A stretch of 60,799 nucleotides of DNA from Bradyrhizobium sp. STM 3843 (lineage in GTDB: Bacteria > Pseudomonadota > Alphaproteobacteria > Rhizobiales > Xanthobacteraceae), in contig NZ_CAFK01000336.1 in NCBI RefSeq assembly GCF_000239815.1, positions 1-60,799 on the forward strand, written 5' to 3'. A program made the translations under genes and the position numbers. The notes beneath the pieces were generated by a model. The model saw nothing but the letters and a program-made list of their open reading frames with translations, was not told the origin of the DNA and did no database searches. Position 1 is the stretch's first letter, and each line of letters starts with the position of its first letter. Positions 27,527-36,986 of this stretch are shown one piece after another.

Positions 27527-29389
27527 TCACGCCGCTTTCTTGAAAAACGCGCCGCGGATGTTGTCGAACAATTCCACCTTCACGCCGTTGCGGCGCATGA
27601 TGACGCTCTGCTGCAGCACCGAGAGCGTGTTGTTCCAGGCCCAGTAGATCACGAGGCCGGCCGGGAAGCCCGCGAGCATGAAGGTGAAGATCAGCGGCAT
27701 CCAGTTGAAGATGATCGCCTGCGTCGGATCTGGCGGCGTCGGGTTCAGCTTCATCTGGAACCACATCGTGATGCCCATGATGATCGGCCAGATGCCGAGC
27801 GCGAGATAGTGCCCGAACATCGGCAGCTGTGTCGGGTCGTAGTGCAGCAGCCCGAACAGCGTGAACAGGTTGGTCGGGTCGGGCGCCGAGAGGTCCTTGA
27901 TCCAGCCGTAGAACGGCGCGTGCCGCATCTCGATGGTCACGAACAGGACCTTGTACAAGGAAAAGAACACCGGGATCTGCAACAGCACCGGCAGGCAACC
28001 CGCGACCGGATTGATCTTCTCCTTCTTGTAGATCTCCATCATCTCCTGCTGCTGCTTCACCCGGTCGTCCGGATAGCGCTCCTTGAGCGCGGCAAGCTGC
28101 GGCTGGATCGACTTCATCTTCGCCATCGAGGCGTAGGACTTGTTGGCGAGCGGGAAGAACAAGAGCTTCACCAGCACCGTCACCAGGAGGATCGAGATGC
28201 CGAAATTGCCGAAGAAGCGGTAGAAGAAGTCGAGCGCCAGGAACATCGGCTTGGTCAGGAAATAGAACCAGCCCCAGTCGATCAACAGATCGAAATGGTT
28301 CAGTCCGAGCGCCTGGTTGTAGCCGCCAAGCCCGCCGATCGGGAAGTTGATGCCGACGACGCCCGCTTCCTTGGCGCCCGCGAACAGCCGCGTGGAGACG
28401 GTGTTGGTGGCGCCGGCCGCGACCGTCTGCGCATCCTCCAGATAGTCGGTCTGGTAGCGGCGCAGATTGCCTTCGAGGCTGGACTGGTAGCGCGCCTGCA
28501 GGTGTGCATCGGTCTGCGGCAGCAGCGCCGCGGCCCAATATTTGTCGGTGATGCCGAGCCAGGCGTCGGTCGCGCTGAAGTTCACGACCTTTTCGTCGTC
28601 GATCTTCTTGTAGGTGAATTGCTGCAGGCCGTGCTCGCCGAGATAGCCGATCAGACCCTCATGCAGGATGTAGTAGCCCGAGACCTGCGGGGTGCCGTGG
28701 CGCGAGATCAACCCGAACGGATAGAGCGTCACCGGCGCGCCGCCGGTATTGGTGACGTCGTCCTTGATCGTGAACAGATAATGCTCGTCGACCGAAATCG
28801 TGCGGTGGAAGGTGAGCCCTGCGCCATTGTCGTAGGTCAGCGTCACCGGCGTCGACGGCGTCAGTGAGCCCGAGCCTTGCTGCTGCCAGACCGTGTTCTG
28901 GTTGGGAACGCCCACGCTCGAGCCCGCGCCGGCGACCCAGCCGAACTCGGCATAATAAGGGTGGGCGGTGTTGGAGGGCGAGAACAGCACGATCGCGGGC
29001 GATTTCGGGTCGACCGTCTCCCGATATTGCACCAGTGCGAGGTCGTCGATGCGGGCACCCTTCAGCGAGATGCTGCCGGCAAGGCGCGGCGTATCGATCT
29101 TGACCCGAGGAGTGGCTTCGAGCGCGGCGTCGCGCGGCACCACGGCGCTGCCGGCCGGGGCATTGGTGGAGGGCGCGCTGGGGGCGCCTGATGAGCCCGG
29201 CTGCGGCGCCGACGTCGACGTCTGCGGCTGCGATGTCTCCGGCTGTGCTGCCTGCTTCTTGGCGAGCTCCGTCTGCGCCTGTTGCGCGCGCTGCCGCTCC
29301 ATCTGCGGCATGTTGTAGAAATATTGCCAGGCGATCAGGACCAGCCCGGACAGGACGACGGCGAGGATGGTGTTGCGATTGTCGGTCAT
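27527..29389 (-). CDS. yidC: Membrane protein insertase YidC
   Basis: 620 residues, the usual size for Gram-negative YidC. An N-terminal membrane helix (AVVLSGLVLIAWQYFYNMPQ) and a Pro/Ser-rich linker (residues 35-90) precede the large periplasmic beta-supersandwich domain. The conserved insertase core from about residue 370 includes GNFGISILLVTVLVKLLFFP, MKSIQPQLAALKERYPDD and NPVAGCLPVLLQIPVFFSLY. It inserts inner-membrane proteins alone or with SecYEG. Its ATG overlaps the rnpA stop in ATGA, so translation is coupled. No yidD lies between rnpA and yidC. Confidence 0.97.
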   Translation of the reverse strand: MTDNRNTILAVVLSGLVLIAWQYFYNMPQMERQRAQQAQTELAKKQAAQPETSQPQTSTSAPQPGSSGAPSAPSTNAPAGSAVVPRDAALEATPRVKIDTPRLAGSISLKGARIDDLALVQYRETVDPKSPAIVLFSPSNTAHPYYAEFGWVAGAGSSVGVPNQNTVWQQQGSGSLTPSTPVTLTYDNGAGLTFHRTISVDEHYLFTIKDDVTNTGGAPVTLYPFGLISRHGTPQVSGYYILHEGLIGYLGEHGLQQFTYKKIDDEKVVNFSATDAWLGITDKYWAAALLPQTDAHLQARYQSSLEGNLRRYQTDYLEDAQTVAAGATNTVSTRLFAGAKEAGVVGINFPIGGLGGYNQALGLNHFDLLIDWGWFYFLTKPMFLALDFFYRFFGNFGISILLVTVLVKLLFFPLANKSYASMAKMKSIQPQLAALKERYPDDRVKQQQEMMEIYKKEKINPVAGCLPVLLQIPVFFSLYKVLFVTIEMRHAPFYGWIKDLSAPDPTNLFTLFGLLHYDPTQLPMFGHYLALGIWPIIMGITMWFQMKLNPTPPDPTQAIIFNWMPLIFTFMLAGFPAGLVIYWAWNNTLSVLQQSVIMRRNGVKVELFDNIRGAFFKKAA

Positions 29390-29799
29390 CGTTCTTCTTG
29401 TCGTCTGGTCAGTTGATCCGGTTGGCGGGGCTTGGCAGGTGGCCGCTTGGAACGCGGCTCGCCCTGCGAGCGAGGCGGCCGATCGAGCCTGCCCAGCGCG
29501 GTCGTGAGATCGTCGAACATGGTCGAGAAGTCGCGCGTGAGCGCGTCGCGCCGACCGACCAGCACATAGTCACTGTGCGGCCGCATCGACAGGGGATCGA
29601 GCCGTTGCACCAGCGCGCGCAACCGCCTGCGGATGCGGTTGCGCTCCGTGGCGGTGCCGTTCTTCTTGGTGACGGTGAAGCCGATCCGGATCGGGCCCTG
29701 GTCCTGGCGTTCCCGCCGCTGGACGACGAAGGCAGGGCTGCTCGCCCGCACGCCATCGGCAACGGCGAGGAAGTCCGCCCGCTGCCGCAGCCGATCCAT
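29386..29799 (-). CDS. rnpA: Ribonuclease P protein component
   Basis: 137 residues from ATG 29799, with GGAG upstream. The family signature is ERNRIRRRLRALV (RNR motif) preceded by RIGFTVTKKNGTA. The C-terminal 25 residues are a basic, Pro/Arg/Gln-rich tail beyond the usual fold. It helps RNase P RNA trim tRNA 5' ends. rpmH lies just upstream and the yidC start overlaps its stop by four bases. Confidence 0.94.
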   Translation of the reverse strand: MDRLRQRADFLAVADGVRASSPAFVVQRRERQDQGPIRIGFTVTKKNGTATERNRIRRRLRALVQRLDPLSMRPHSDYVLVGRRDALTRDFSTMFDDLTTALGRLDRPPRSQGEPRSKRPPAKPRQPDQLTRRQEER

Positions 29800-29831
29800 G
29801 ATGGAAATCTCCGGGGAGAGACGCCCTGGCT

Positions 29832-29966
29832 TCAGGCGCTCAGACGCTTGCGACCGCGCGCACGGCGGGCGGCGAGAACCTTGCGGCCCCCGGTCGTGGC
29901 GAGGCGCGCGCGGAAGCCGTGACGGCGCTTGCGCACCAGTTTGCTGGGTTGATAGGTCCGCTTCAC
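29832..29966 (-). CDS. rpmH: 50S ribosomal protein L34
   Basis: 44 residues with a GTG start at 29966 and GGAG about ten bases upstream. It reads MKRTYQPSKLVRKRRHGF, ending GRKRLSA, the standard L34 sequence. It lies 32 bases upstream of rnpA, in the classic rpmH-rnpA order. It is short and easily missed by ORF length filters. Confidence 0.97.
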   Translation of the reverse strand: MKRTYQPSKLVRKRRHGFRARLATTGGRKVLAARRARGRKRLSA

Positions 29967-30373
29967 GGGTCAATCTCCGCTGACGGGCAAGTTGCCAGAA
30001 GGCAATCTGCCTGTATAAATTGTCGAGGATGTCCGGTGATGCTGCCAGGCCCAAAGCAGGCCGCCGCCGGCCCAGGAATCGAGCCGCCCCCGGACAAGCC
30101 GGAACCATCGCGGACAGTTGGCGCGGCTTATACGGGAGCGACCTGTTCTCGTCAATCGTGCGGCGGACCATCTGCGCGAAGCCTGCACGGGTGCCGAATG
30201 GGGCGTGAATAGAACCGATTTCCCGGGGTTTTCGGGGGAGGGGTGGTTTCCATCTGGCCTTCAACATAGGTCAGTGGAACCGGAACATGAGCGATCCGTA
30301 ATTTGACGGGGCCTGGGGCCGGGCTCCATGTTGCGGAACGGTAAGGGTTGGGATCCCTCGTGAAGGGCGACAC
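29967..30373. other. Gene-free region between rpmH and the sensor kinase gene
   Basis: About 400 bases between divergent genes. It must hold the rpmH promoter on one strand and the kinase promoter on the other. A short palindrome ggcaagttgcc (29986-29996) lies in the rpmH leader. I saw no convincing ORF, RNA or repeat. Confidence 0.5.
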
Positions 30374-31849
30374 GTGCCAGAAACCGACGACCAGCCGATC
30401 ATAGAGCGCCTGCGGCCGAAGCGGTCGCGCCGGCTCGGGCTGTCCGGAAAGCTGCTGCTGTTGACCATTCCGCTGGTCATGATTGCGGCCGTGCTGATCT
30501 ATGTGCCCGCGATCGCCAATTTCTGGACAAACCGCCTCAATGACCGGCTCGCCGCTGCCAATACCGCAGCCCTGGTGCTCGATGCGGCGCCATCGGGAAT
30601 GGTGCCCGATTCGCTTGCCCGCCAGATCCTGACCTCGATCAACGCCCGCGCGGTCGCCATCAAGATGGGCCAGCAGCGGCGGCTGCTTGCCAGCGCCGAC
30701 CTGCCTGCAGCCATCGATCATGACTTCGACATGCGCGACATGACCGCGTGGTCCGCGATCGTCAATTCGCTCAGGACCATGACCGAGCGAGGCAACCACG
30801 TGATGCGCGTGATCGGGCCGGCGCCCGGCCGCGCCCAGTTCATCGAGGTGGTGACCGACGAGAAGCCGTTGCGGCAGGCGATGTATCGCTTCTCGCGCAA
30901 CCTGTTGGGCGTCTCGCTTCTGCTGGCCGTGCTGACGGCCGCGCTGGTCTATCTCGCGCTTCATTATCTGTTCGTGCGGCCGATGCGGCGATTGACCGCA
31001 AGCCTGGTCGGCTTCCACGAGAATCCGGAAAGTGTGGCGCGGATCATCGTGCCGAGCCAGCGCAGCGACGAGATCGGTGTGGCCGAGCGCGAGCTCGCCG
31101 ACATGCAGCGCGACTTGGTGTCGATGCTGCATCAGAAGAGCCGTCTCGCGGCGCTCGGACTGGCGGTGTCGAAGATCAATCACGACCTGCGCAACCTGTT
31201 GGCCTCGTCGCAGCTGTTGTCCGACCAGCTCGCCAGCGTGCCCGATCCGCGGGTGCAGCGCTTCGCGCCGAAGCTGATGCGCTCGCTCGAGCGCGCCATC
31301 GATTTCTGCCAGTCGACCCTCTCCTACGGCCGGGTCCAGGAGCCTGCGCCCGATCGCCGCATGGTGACGGTCGAGTCGGTGGTGACGGAGGTGCGGGAGA
31401 CCGCGGGGCTGTCGCCGACGACGTCGATCACCTGGGTGGCCGCGATCGAACGCGGCCTGGAGGTCGATGCCGATCCGGACCAGCTGTTCCGGGTGCTGCT
31501 CAATCTGGTGCGCAATGCCGCGCAGGCATTAGAGAGCCAGGCGGCCGACGCAGGCGTCCGCCAGATCCGCGTCAGCGGCCGCCGCGAGGGCGCCGTCGCA
31601 ATCCTCGAAGTCTCGGACACCGGGCCTGGCGTGCCGGCCAAGGTGCGCGAGCACCTGTTCGAAGCGTTCCGCAGCGCCGGGCGTCCGGGCGGCAGTGGGC
31701 TCGGGCTTGCGATCGCCGCCGAGCTGGTCCGCGCCCATGACGGCGAGATTCAGCTGGTCGAGGGCACGCTGGGCGCCACCTTCCGCATCGCCATTCCCGA
31801 TCGCCCAGTGGAGTTGCAGAGCGTCCGCAAGGAGCGGGCGCGCGCCTGA
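30374..31849 (+). CDS. Orphan sensor histidine kinase (HAMP-HisKA-HATPase)
   Basis: 491 residues from GTG 30374. Membrane helices lie at about 27-48 and 178-200, bracketing a periplasmic sensor of about 130 residues. A HAMP-like segment follows (VRPMRRLTASLVGF). The H-box is SKINHDLRNLL with H270. The ATPase has N-box NLVRNAAQAL, G1 DTGPGVP and G2 GGSGLGLAIA. No response regulator lies next to it, so its partner is elsewhere or shared. The input signal is unknown. Confidence 0.92.
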   Translation: MPETDDQPIIERLRPKRSRRLGLSGKLLLLTIPLVMIAAVLIYVPAIANFWTNRLNDRLAAANTAALVLDAAPSGMVPDSLARQILTSINARAVAIKMGQQRRLLASADLPAAIDHDFDMRDMTAWSAIVNSLRTMTERGNHVMRVIGPAPGRAQFIEVVTDEKPLRQAMYRFSRNLLGVSLLLAVLTAALVYLALHYLFVRPMRRLTASLVGFHENPESVARIIVPSQRSDEIGVAERELADMQRDLVSMLHQKSRLAALGLAVSKINHDLRNLLASSQLLSDQLASVPDPRVQRFAPKLMRSLERAIDFCQSTLSYGRVQEPAPDRRMVTVESVVTEVRETAGLSPTTSITWVAAIERGLEVDADPDQLFRVLLNLVRNAAQALESQAADAGVRQIRVSGRREGAVAILEVSDTGPGVPAKVREHLFEAFRSAGRPGGSGLGLAIAAELVRAHDGEIQLVEGTLGATFRIAIPDRPVELQSVRKERARA

Positions 31850-32249
31850 GCCGTGCTGCCGCGAGAACCCTGCGCCCCTGCGCCCGACGAGGTCGCCAAA
31901 GATCTCCTGCCGTCGGTCCGCAAAGGTCCGACCAACTTTCCTTGTGTTCGGTGCTGCCCATTCCGTCATTCCGGGGCAATGCCGAAGGCATTGAACCCGG
32001 AATCTCGAGGTCGTCGGACAAGGACAGCGTCCCATTGGCTCCGCCCAGCATTGGTCAGCGGCTAACTCCCTGACACCCGTGGCTCGAGCCGTCCCCGGTC
32101 CGGCCGTCCCGCAAAAATCTGCGCCAAAATCCGTGCCTGCCACCTTGCCAAGCGCGTCCTGAGCCGTTAGTCAGGTGGCCTTTCGCAGGGCCCTCCGGAT
32201 TGCGGACCGGCCTTTTCGGGCGTTCAGCCCGAGACCACACGCGAAAAAC
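31850..32249. other. Gene-free region with a half palindromic element
   Basis: About 400 bases between the kinase stop and tRNA-Arg. It contains the half family B element at 31965-32010. Otherwise I see no ORF with coding character; the tRNA promoter should lie at its right end. Confidence 0.5.
31965..32010. repeat. Half palindromic element (family B)
   Basis: gtcattccggggc, then a small stem around aatgccgaaggcatt, then gaacccggaatctcgag. It parallels the left half of the element at 25240-25319; the right half is missing. Confidence 0.65.
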
Positions 32250-32326
32250 GCGCCCGTAGCTCAGCTGGATAGAGCATCAGACTACGAATCTGAGGGTCGG
32301 ACGTTCGAATCGTTCCGGGCGCGCCA
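32250..32326 (+). tRNA. tRNA-Arg (anticodon ACG)
   Basis: A 77-nt cloverleaf with the CCA encoded. The acceptor stem pairs GCGCCCG (32250-32256) with CGGGCGC (32316-32322). The D arm is TAGCTCAGCTGGATAGAGCA. The anticodon arm TCAGA-CTACGAA-TCTGA places ACG at 32284-32286, and the T arm contains GTTCGAATC. A34 would be edited to inosine so that it reads CGU, CGC and CGA. The content downstream is accessory, but no integrase or duplicated tRNA end was found. Confidence 0.97.
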
Positions 32327-32357
32327 TTTGATCTCGGGCTGGAATACAGGGCCTCGA

Positions 32358-33188
32358 TCACTGCGACCCTTGAGGTGGTCGCCGCGCCAGATGCAAGTTT
32401 CTGGCCTTGTCGAGATTCTGAACTCTTTCCAGCGCGGCCGCGCTCGGCAACAAGGCCGAGGCGAGGTCGGCCTCCGTGAGATCGGCACCGGCCAGATTTG
32501 CGTTGGACAAGTCGGCCCCGGAAAGGTCGGCGCGGGTGAGGTTGCAATTCGAAAGATTGGCGTTCTGCAGCTTTGCGAATTCGAGATCGGTACGCGAGAG
32601 ATTGGCACCGCTCAGATCCGCATTCCTGAGATCGGCGGATTTGAGCACGCCACGCATCATGCCCATAGATTGGTTGCGCATGTCAGCACTCAGATCGGCG
32701 CCGACAAGCTTGGATCCGATCAGGCTGGCGCCGGAAAGGTCGGCAGCGATGCGCGCGCCGCTCAAATCGGCACCGCCGAGCTTGGCGCGTTGCATCTGCG
32801 TGCCGAGCAGCGAGGCCTTTGCGAGCGACGCTCCCGTCAAATCGGCATCGATCAGCCAAGCCTGATTCAGAATGGCCCGATCGAGGCGCGCGTATTTCAG
32901 GTTGGTCCGGTTAAGCTTAACGAGCCGTAGATTGCCGTCGGAGAAGTCGAGGCCCGAAAGATCGAGGTGCGACAGCCGCGTTCCTTCCAAATCCAAAGAC
33001 CGGTGGCCTGCCGCGCCTTGAGGCGCGCCTTTGAGCCGCACCTCGACCTCGGCACGCGTCATCTCCGAAGTCGACATTTCGGGGCTGTTGAGGTCGACGC
33101 TTCGCAGCATGTCCTGCGATACCGCCTCAACGGGATCAAACAGCACCGTCGTGAAGGATACCAAGGCAAATGCGAGACGAAACAGCAT
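32358..33188 (-). CDS. Secreted pentapeptide-repeat protein
   Basis: 276 residues. A signal peptide (MLFRLAFALVSFTTVLFDPVEA) precedes about 170 residues of A(D/N)LxX pentapeptide repeats, for example LSGADLSNANLAGADLTEADL in the C-terminal third. These should fold as a right-handed quadrilateral beta helix. Met-rich interruptions (MRNQSMGMMRG) break the helix near its middle. It ends 32 bases from the tRNA on the opposite strand. Pentapeptide proteins vary widely in function and none can be assigned here. Confidence 0.85.
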   Translation of the reverse strand: MLFRLAFALVSFTTVLFDPVEAVSQDMLRSVDLNSPEMSTSEMTRAEVEVRLKGAPQGAAGHRSLDLEGTRLSHLDLSGLDFSDGNLRLVKLNRTNLKYARLDRAILNQAWLIDADLTGASLAKASLLGTQMQRAKLGGADLSGARIAADLSGASLIGSKLVGADLSADMRNQSMGMMRGVLKSADLRNADLSGANLSRTDLEFAKLQNANLSNCNLTRADLSGADLSNANLAGADLTEADLASALLPSAAALERVQNLDKARNLHLARRPPQGSQ

Positions 33189-33442
33189 TGCCGTCTCTCC
33201 GCTCCCCGCGCACGTTCAGATGGTCGCGGATCTTCATCATGCGGACTTTAATCGACTGATCCAAGTTAAAAGCCCAAAGACAGGGCGTTCGGCGCAGGAC
33301 ATCTAATACAGGCGCATGCGCATCCCTGAGACTTGGGCGGCCGGCAACAGTTCCCTTATCGCCGCAGCCGTGCGGGAACCCTTTGTCGACCCGTATGTGG
33401 TCGACCTAGGTCGCGGTTAGTCACCTCGGCCCAAACCGCAGC

Positions 33443-36259
33443 CTAGGGGCTAAATGGCAATGAAGCGGCAATACTTCGCCCGACTCCAAACATCTCATTC
33501 ACTCGTTGCTTGATCCGTTTGCGGTAGGAAGCCCCAAGCAGACCGACGAGCCCGATTGCGAGCATAGTCCAAGCAGGTGGCAGCGGAGTGGCTGAAATCC
33601 CAGCTGAAGTGAAATCAAAGCTGAATCCCTCACCGCTACTCATGACCTCGGAAAAGGCTAGCCTAATGTCATTAAATCCATTCACCAGATAAAAACTCAG
33701 GAGGCTATTGGAGAAGAAGGCTTGCGCAGCTGCCAAATCGGAGAAGGATTGGGAAACTAGTAGATTCCCATTGTCCAACAGCTCAAAATGTGCGCTGTCG
33801 AAGCCGGTCCCGATGGCATTACTTCCGGTTAGATCGAGCAGGAAGGGTGTGCCCCCTCCATAGAGGGAGAATGTCGCGGATTCCTGATACGTAAGTGCGT
33901 CCCCAAGTCCGCTGGCGCCCATCGAACCCAAAGCGAGTGTCAGAGCCCCCGAATTGTACGCACTCACTGCCGAGAAGCTCTGGCCTGCAACCAGGGCAGT
34001 GCTAGTAGGGATGCCGCTGCCTACCTGGGCCTGCGCAGTGGCCGCGCCAGCGGCACTAACTTGGCTACTGGAAGCAGCTTGAACTGTGACTGCATTCGAA
34101 AACGTCGTCCGAGCGGTTGCCAGTGCCTGTCCGCTAGAACCAGAGGCCGATGATCGCGCTGCAGCTAAGTTGCCATTAATTGTCCTAGCGATTGAAGTGG
34201 CGTTTGCTGCGCCAGCAATGCCGACAGTGTTCGGACCATTGCAACAGGGAGAAAGGACACCCCCACTGCCACCGGTCGAGGTTGCGGTCGCGTTTGCAAC
34301 TCCGCCCTGCATCGCCGTTGAAACGGCTATTGAAGTCGCCATTCCACCATTGCCGCTGGCCAACCCGAGCGAGGAAGATCCTATTCCGCCGGTTGCATTT
34401 GCAATTGCTGGCCCTCCGTTTGCGGCGCTTGCAGTCGCCGAAGCCGCGCCTCCATTGGCCGCGGCGATGTTTTCCGCCAACCCACCATTGCCCCCGGTCG
34501 CGATCGCGATTGCTGCTCCACCTCCCGTTGTTTCAGCGTTCGCGGATGCCGCGCCTCCTGATCCGGCCGAAATTGCCGAGGATCCGCCGTTTCCACCGGA
34601 GGCTTTCGCGATTGCGATGCCTCCACCAGTTGCGCCGGCTGTTGCAGCAGCAGCACCTCCAGCACCGGCTCTGACTCGAAGGTTGTCGCCACCGTTGCCA
34701 CCAGTTGCCGTTGCCGTTGCCGTCCCAGCGCTTGAAGTACTGGAATTGGCCATAGCGGTAGCCGTACCTCCGTTCCCGCCGTTTGGAGAGAAATCGGTGG
34801 CTCCGCCATTGCCTCCAGTTGCGGCTGCAGTCGCAGAACCGCTCGCCAAGCCAACCGCATTGGAAATTGCAATAGCAAAGCCACCGTCGCCACCGTTGCC
34901 GCGTTCAGACGTTCCGCCATCCCCGCCCTTCGCGGTGGATAACGCGTTGACTGGCGCTCCATTGGTTGCTGTTGCCGTCGCGCTTGCGCTCGCGCTGCCA
35001 CCGTTGCCGCCACTACCTGACGATCCTGGCCAGGCACCGGCACCGCCAAAGGCGTATGCGGTCGAATTAGCACCACCATTTATTCCGCTATTGATGGCTG
35101 TCGAGTTTGCGACCGCACTGCCGCCATCTCCGTTACCGAGGAAAAGAGGATAAGAAGCGCCCCCTCCCATCGCTTGCGAGAATGCACTTACGCTGCCACC
35201 GATAACCGAGCTGCTCGCCGTGGTTTGTGCGTTGGCCATGCCATTAGGACCTCCGAAATATACTCCTTGTCCCATTCGACCGCCCACCGCATAGGTGCTG
35301 AGATTGTAACTTAGAGCACCGAAGGGGTTAGTGCCCACCAGCGTACTGCTCGCATTGCCTCCCGCCCCTCCAGCCTCCCCATTACCCCCATTTCCGCCGA
35401 TGGCCGTTTGAGTGAGGTAAAGTGCGCCGCTCGTTGCGCCACCAACTGCGTCGTTCGCACCGCCGTTGCTCGAAAGGCTCACGGATGCCCCATTGCCGGG
35501 AGAATATCCCATGCCGCCGTCGCCGCCAATCGCAGTGCCCGAAACCGTGACGGTGCCGCCATTTGTGGAAATGCCAAATACTGCAGGGCCGCCCAGACCT
35601 GCACTCGACAGTGTAGCCGAACCTCCATTGCCGCCGGCATTGGTGATAGGGGCGCCGCCGCCACCATTCCCTCCAGTTGCTACCGCGGAGATATTCACCT
35701 GCTGTATTCCTATGGCAGTCGCTTGCACGTTAGCGTTGCCACCATTCCCGCCTGTGGCAACATTTTGTGCTGATCCGCCATTGCCACCCGTAGCACTGGA
35801 GAAGACAGTGGGATTCTGAGCCCCAAGTACGATCGCATTTGAGTTGGCATTCCCTCCCGAACCGCCGTTGCCGTTGGGACTACCGGCGCCGCCGTAGCCA
35901 CCTGCGCCCCCTGTACTCACCGCAGAAGCGGAGCCAATTCCCGAGCTGCTTCCTGTAGTGGTAACCGCAAGCGCCGTCGCGCTTCCACCCGCGCCACCAT
36001 TGCCTCCAGCAAATCCTGTATCGCCAGCGCCTCCAGCACCACCGGCTCCTCCTGTCGCGTTTGCCGTGTTGCTGAAATCGGCGTTCGGCGGAATTATCGC
36101 AACGACTGAGCCACCCGCCGTTCCGTTGGCCCCGGGCGCGGCCAATCCGATCAAACCTCCCATCCCGGGGAGACCAGTAATGTCCAGTGTGGCGGCCTTC
36201 GCAGTGCACGCCAACGACAGGCAAGCAATAGAAACGAAAATCAAAGATGATTTTACCAC
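33443..36259 (-). CDS. Large Gly/Asn-rich repeat protein with PEP-CTERM-like sorting tail
   Basis: 938 residues from GTG 36259, which has GGGGGG about five bases upstream; a GTG at 36298 gives 951. A signal peptide (KSSLIFVSIACLSLACTAKA) is followed by some 650 residues of repeats built on ATGGNGGxA and GGAASA units, resembling mycobacterial PE_PGRS domains. A non-repetitive domain of about 200 residues comes next. The C-terminal tail has PLPPAWTMLAIG, one hydrophobic helix, and a basic end YRKRIKQR, matching PEP-CTERM variants processed by exosortase. Codon use in the repeats differs from its neighbours (many GCT, GCA and AAT). It is probably exported to the surface or matrix. Confidence 0.82.
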   Translation of the reverse strand: MVKSSLIFVSIACLSLACTAKAATLDITGLPGMGGLIGLAAPGANGTAGGSVVAIIPPNADFSNTANATGGAGGAGGAGDTGFAGGNGGAGGSATALAVTTTGSSSGIGSASAVSTGGAGGYGGAGSPNGNGGSGGNANSNAIVLGAQNPTVFSSATGGNGGSAQNVATGGNGGNANVQATAIGIQQVNISAVATGGNGGGGAPITNAGGNGGSATLSSAGLGGPAVFGISTNGGTVTVSGTAIGGDGGMGYSPGNGASVSLSSNGGANDAVGGATSGALYLTQTAIGGNGGNGEAGGAGGNASSTLVGTNPFGALSYNLSTYAVGGRMGQGVYFGGPNGMANAQTTASSSVIGGSVSAFSQAMGGGASYPLFLGNGDGGSAVANSTAINSGINGGANSTAYAFGGAGAWPGSSGSGGNGGSASASATATATNGAPVNALSTAKGGDGGTSERGNGGDGGFAIAISNAVGLASGSATAAATGGNGGATDFSPNGGNGGTATAMANSSTSSAGTATATATGGNGGDNLRVRAGAGGAAAATAGATGGGIAIAKASGGNGGSSAISAGSGGAASANAETTGGGAAIAIATGGNGGLAENIAAANGGAASATASAANGGPAIANATGGIGSSSLGLASGNGGMATSIAVSTAMQGGVANATATSTGGSGGVLSPCCNGPNTVGIAGAANATSIARTINGNLAAARSSASGSSGQALATARTTFSNAVTVQAASSSQVSAAGAATAQAQVGSGIPTSTALVAGQSFSAVSAYNSGALTLALGSMGASGLGDALTYQESATFSLYGGGTPFLLDLTGSNAIGTGFDSAHFELLDNGNLLVSQSFSDLAAAQAFFSNSLLSFYLVNGFNDIRLAFSEVMSSGEGFSFDFTSAGISATPLPPAWTMLAIGLVGLLGASYRKRIKQRVNEMFGVGRSIAASLPFSP

Positions 36260-36986
36260 TATCACCCCCCGAAATTCGAAAAATATATCTTTATTCACGC
36301 CTCTCGCGGTGATTGAGTCAAGAGTGGACTTCTAATGCAGGCTCAGAGATGAAAAATCTGCAGCAGCACTAGGGGCTGCCCATCGCAAGACGCTCGTGGT
36401 ATGAGCGGTACCCACCATTTCAAGTGCGACGTTCACAAGATCGATCATTGATCCTAGCCGCAAGGATTTCACCTCGCTGTGTTGGGTTATTAGTAGCATT
36501 GCTGGAGCAATGTCGATGCTAATTGGTATCGACCGGATGTTAGAGTTGTCTTGATCGGTGCCAGCGCGGGGACGATTTCAGACTTGTGGTCACGTGTAGA
36601 GAGCGAGGCCGAGTGCAATGTCATTGGATATCGCAGCTTTGCCGATTGGGATGCGTGGCGGGCTGCGGCATTGTGGCATCAGAGCGCCACGGCGAAGCAG
36701 TAGTGTCCGTCTTCATCGGCCGTGGCGCGCCAGTTTTTTACCTGCTTACGATAGCGCACGGTTTGAGAGAATGCATGCGCCAGCTCCATCAGCTTGCGCA
36801 TGGGGTGTCGGGATCGGCGAATTTCCGGGCTCGATGCGTCATTTTTGACGTATACGTCCGGTGTCAGTCGAATACGCGAAAGACCGATCATCTCGGTGCG
36901 GCCCTCGTGCCAGGGCGAGAATGTCGCCGAGCCGATAGGGCGCTGCGTCGGAGCGTGGGCGTCGCATAGATCGGCGTGAAGTGGAC
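36260..36986. other. Gene-poor region with a decayed DUF2061 gene end
   Basis: About 730 bases of lower GC at the left part, containing the promoter side of the repeat protein gene. The right part holds the truncated DUF2061 duplicate (36771-36913). Small ORFs here show no consistent coding character. Confidence 0.5.
36771..36913 (-). pseudogene. Truncated copy of the DUF2061 gene end
   Basis: It matches 43853-44000 with about 85% identity by eye, in the same orientation, from atgcatgcgccagctcc to ctcgtgccag. On the minus strand it reads IGLSRIRLTPDVYV, against IGLSRIRLTPGVQV in the intact gene. A six-base deletion (gaagac) shifts the C-terminus. The first 55 or so codons of the gene are absent. 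Confidence 0.8.

Noticed and set aside
32250..32326. tRNA-Arg as an active attachment site
   Set aside because: The 3' end sequence does not recur in the window and there is no integrase gene.
34086..35153. Long plus-strand ORF of Pro/Ala-rich repeats
   Set aside because: It is the complement of the GGNGG repeats of the minus-strand protein; Gly codons read as Pro on the other strand. It has no start signal and no non-repeat domain.
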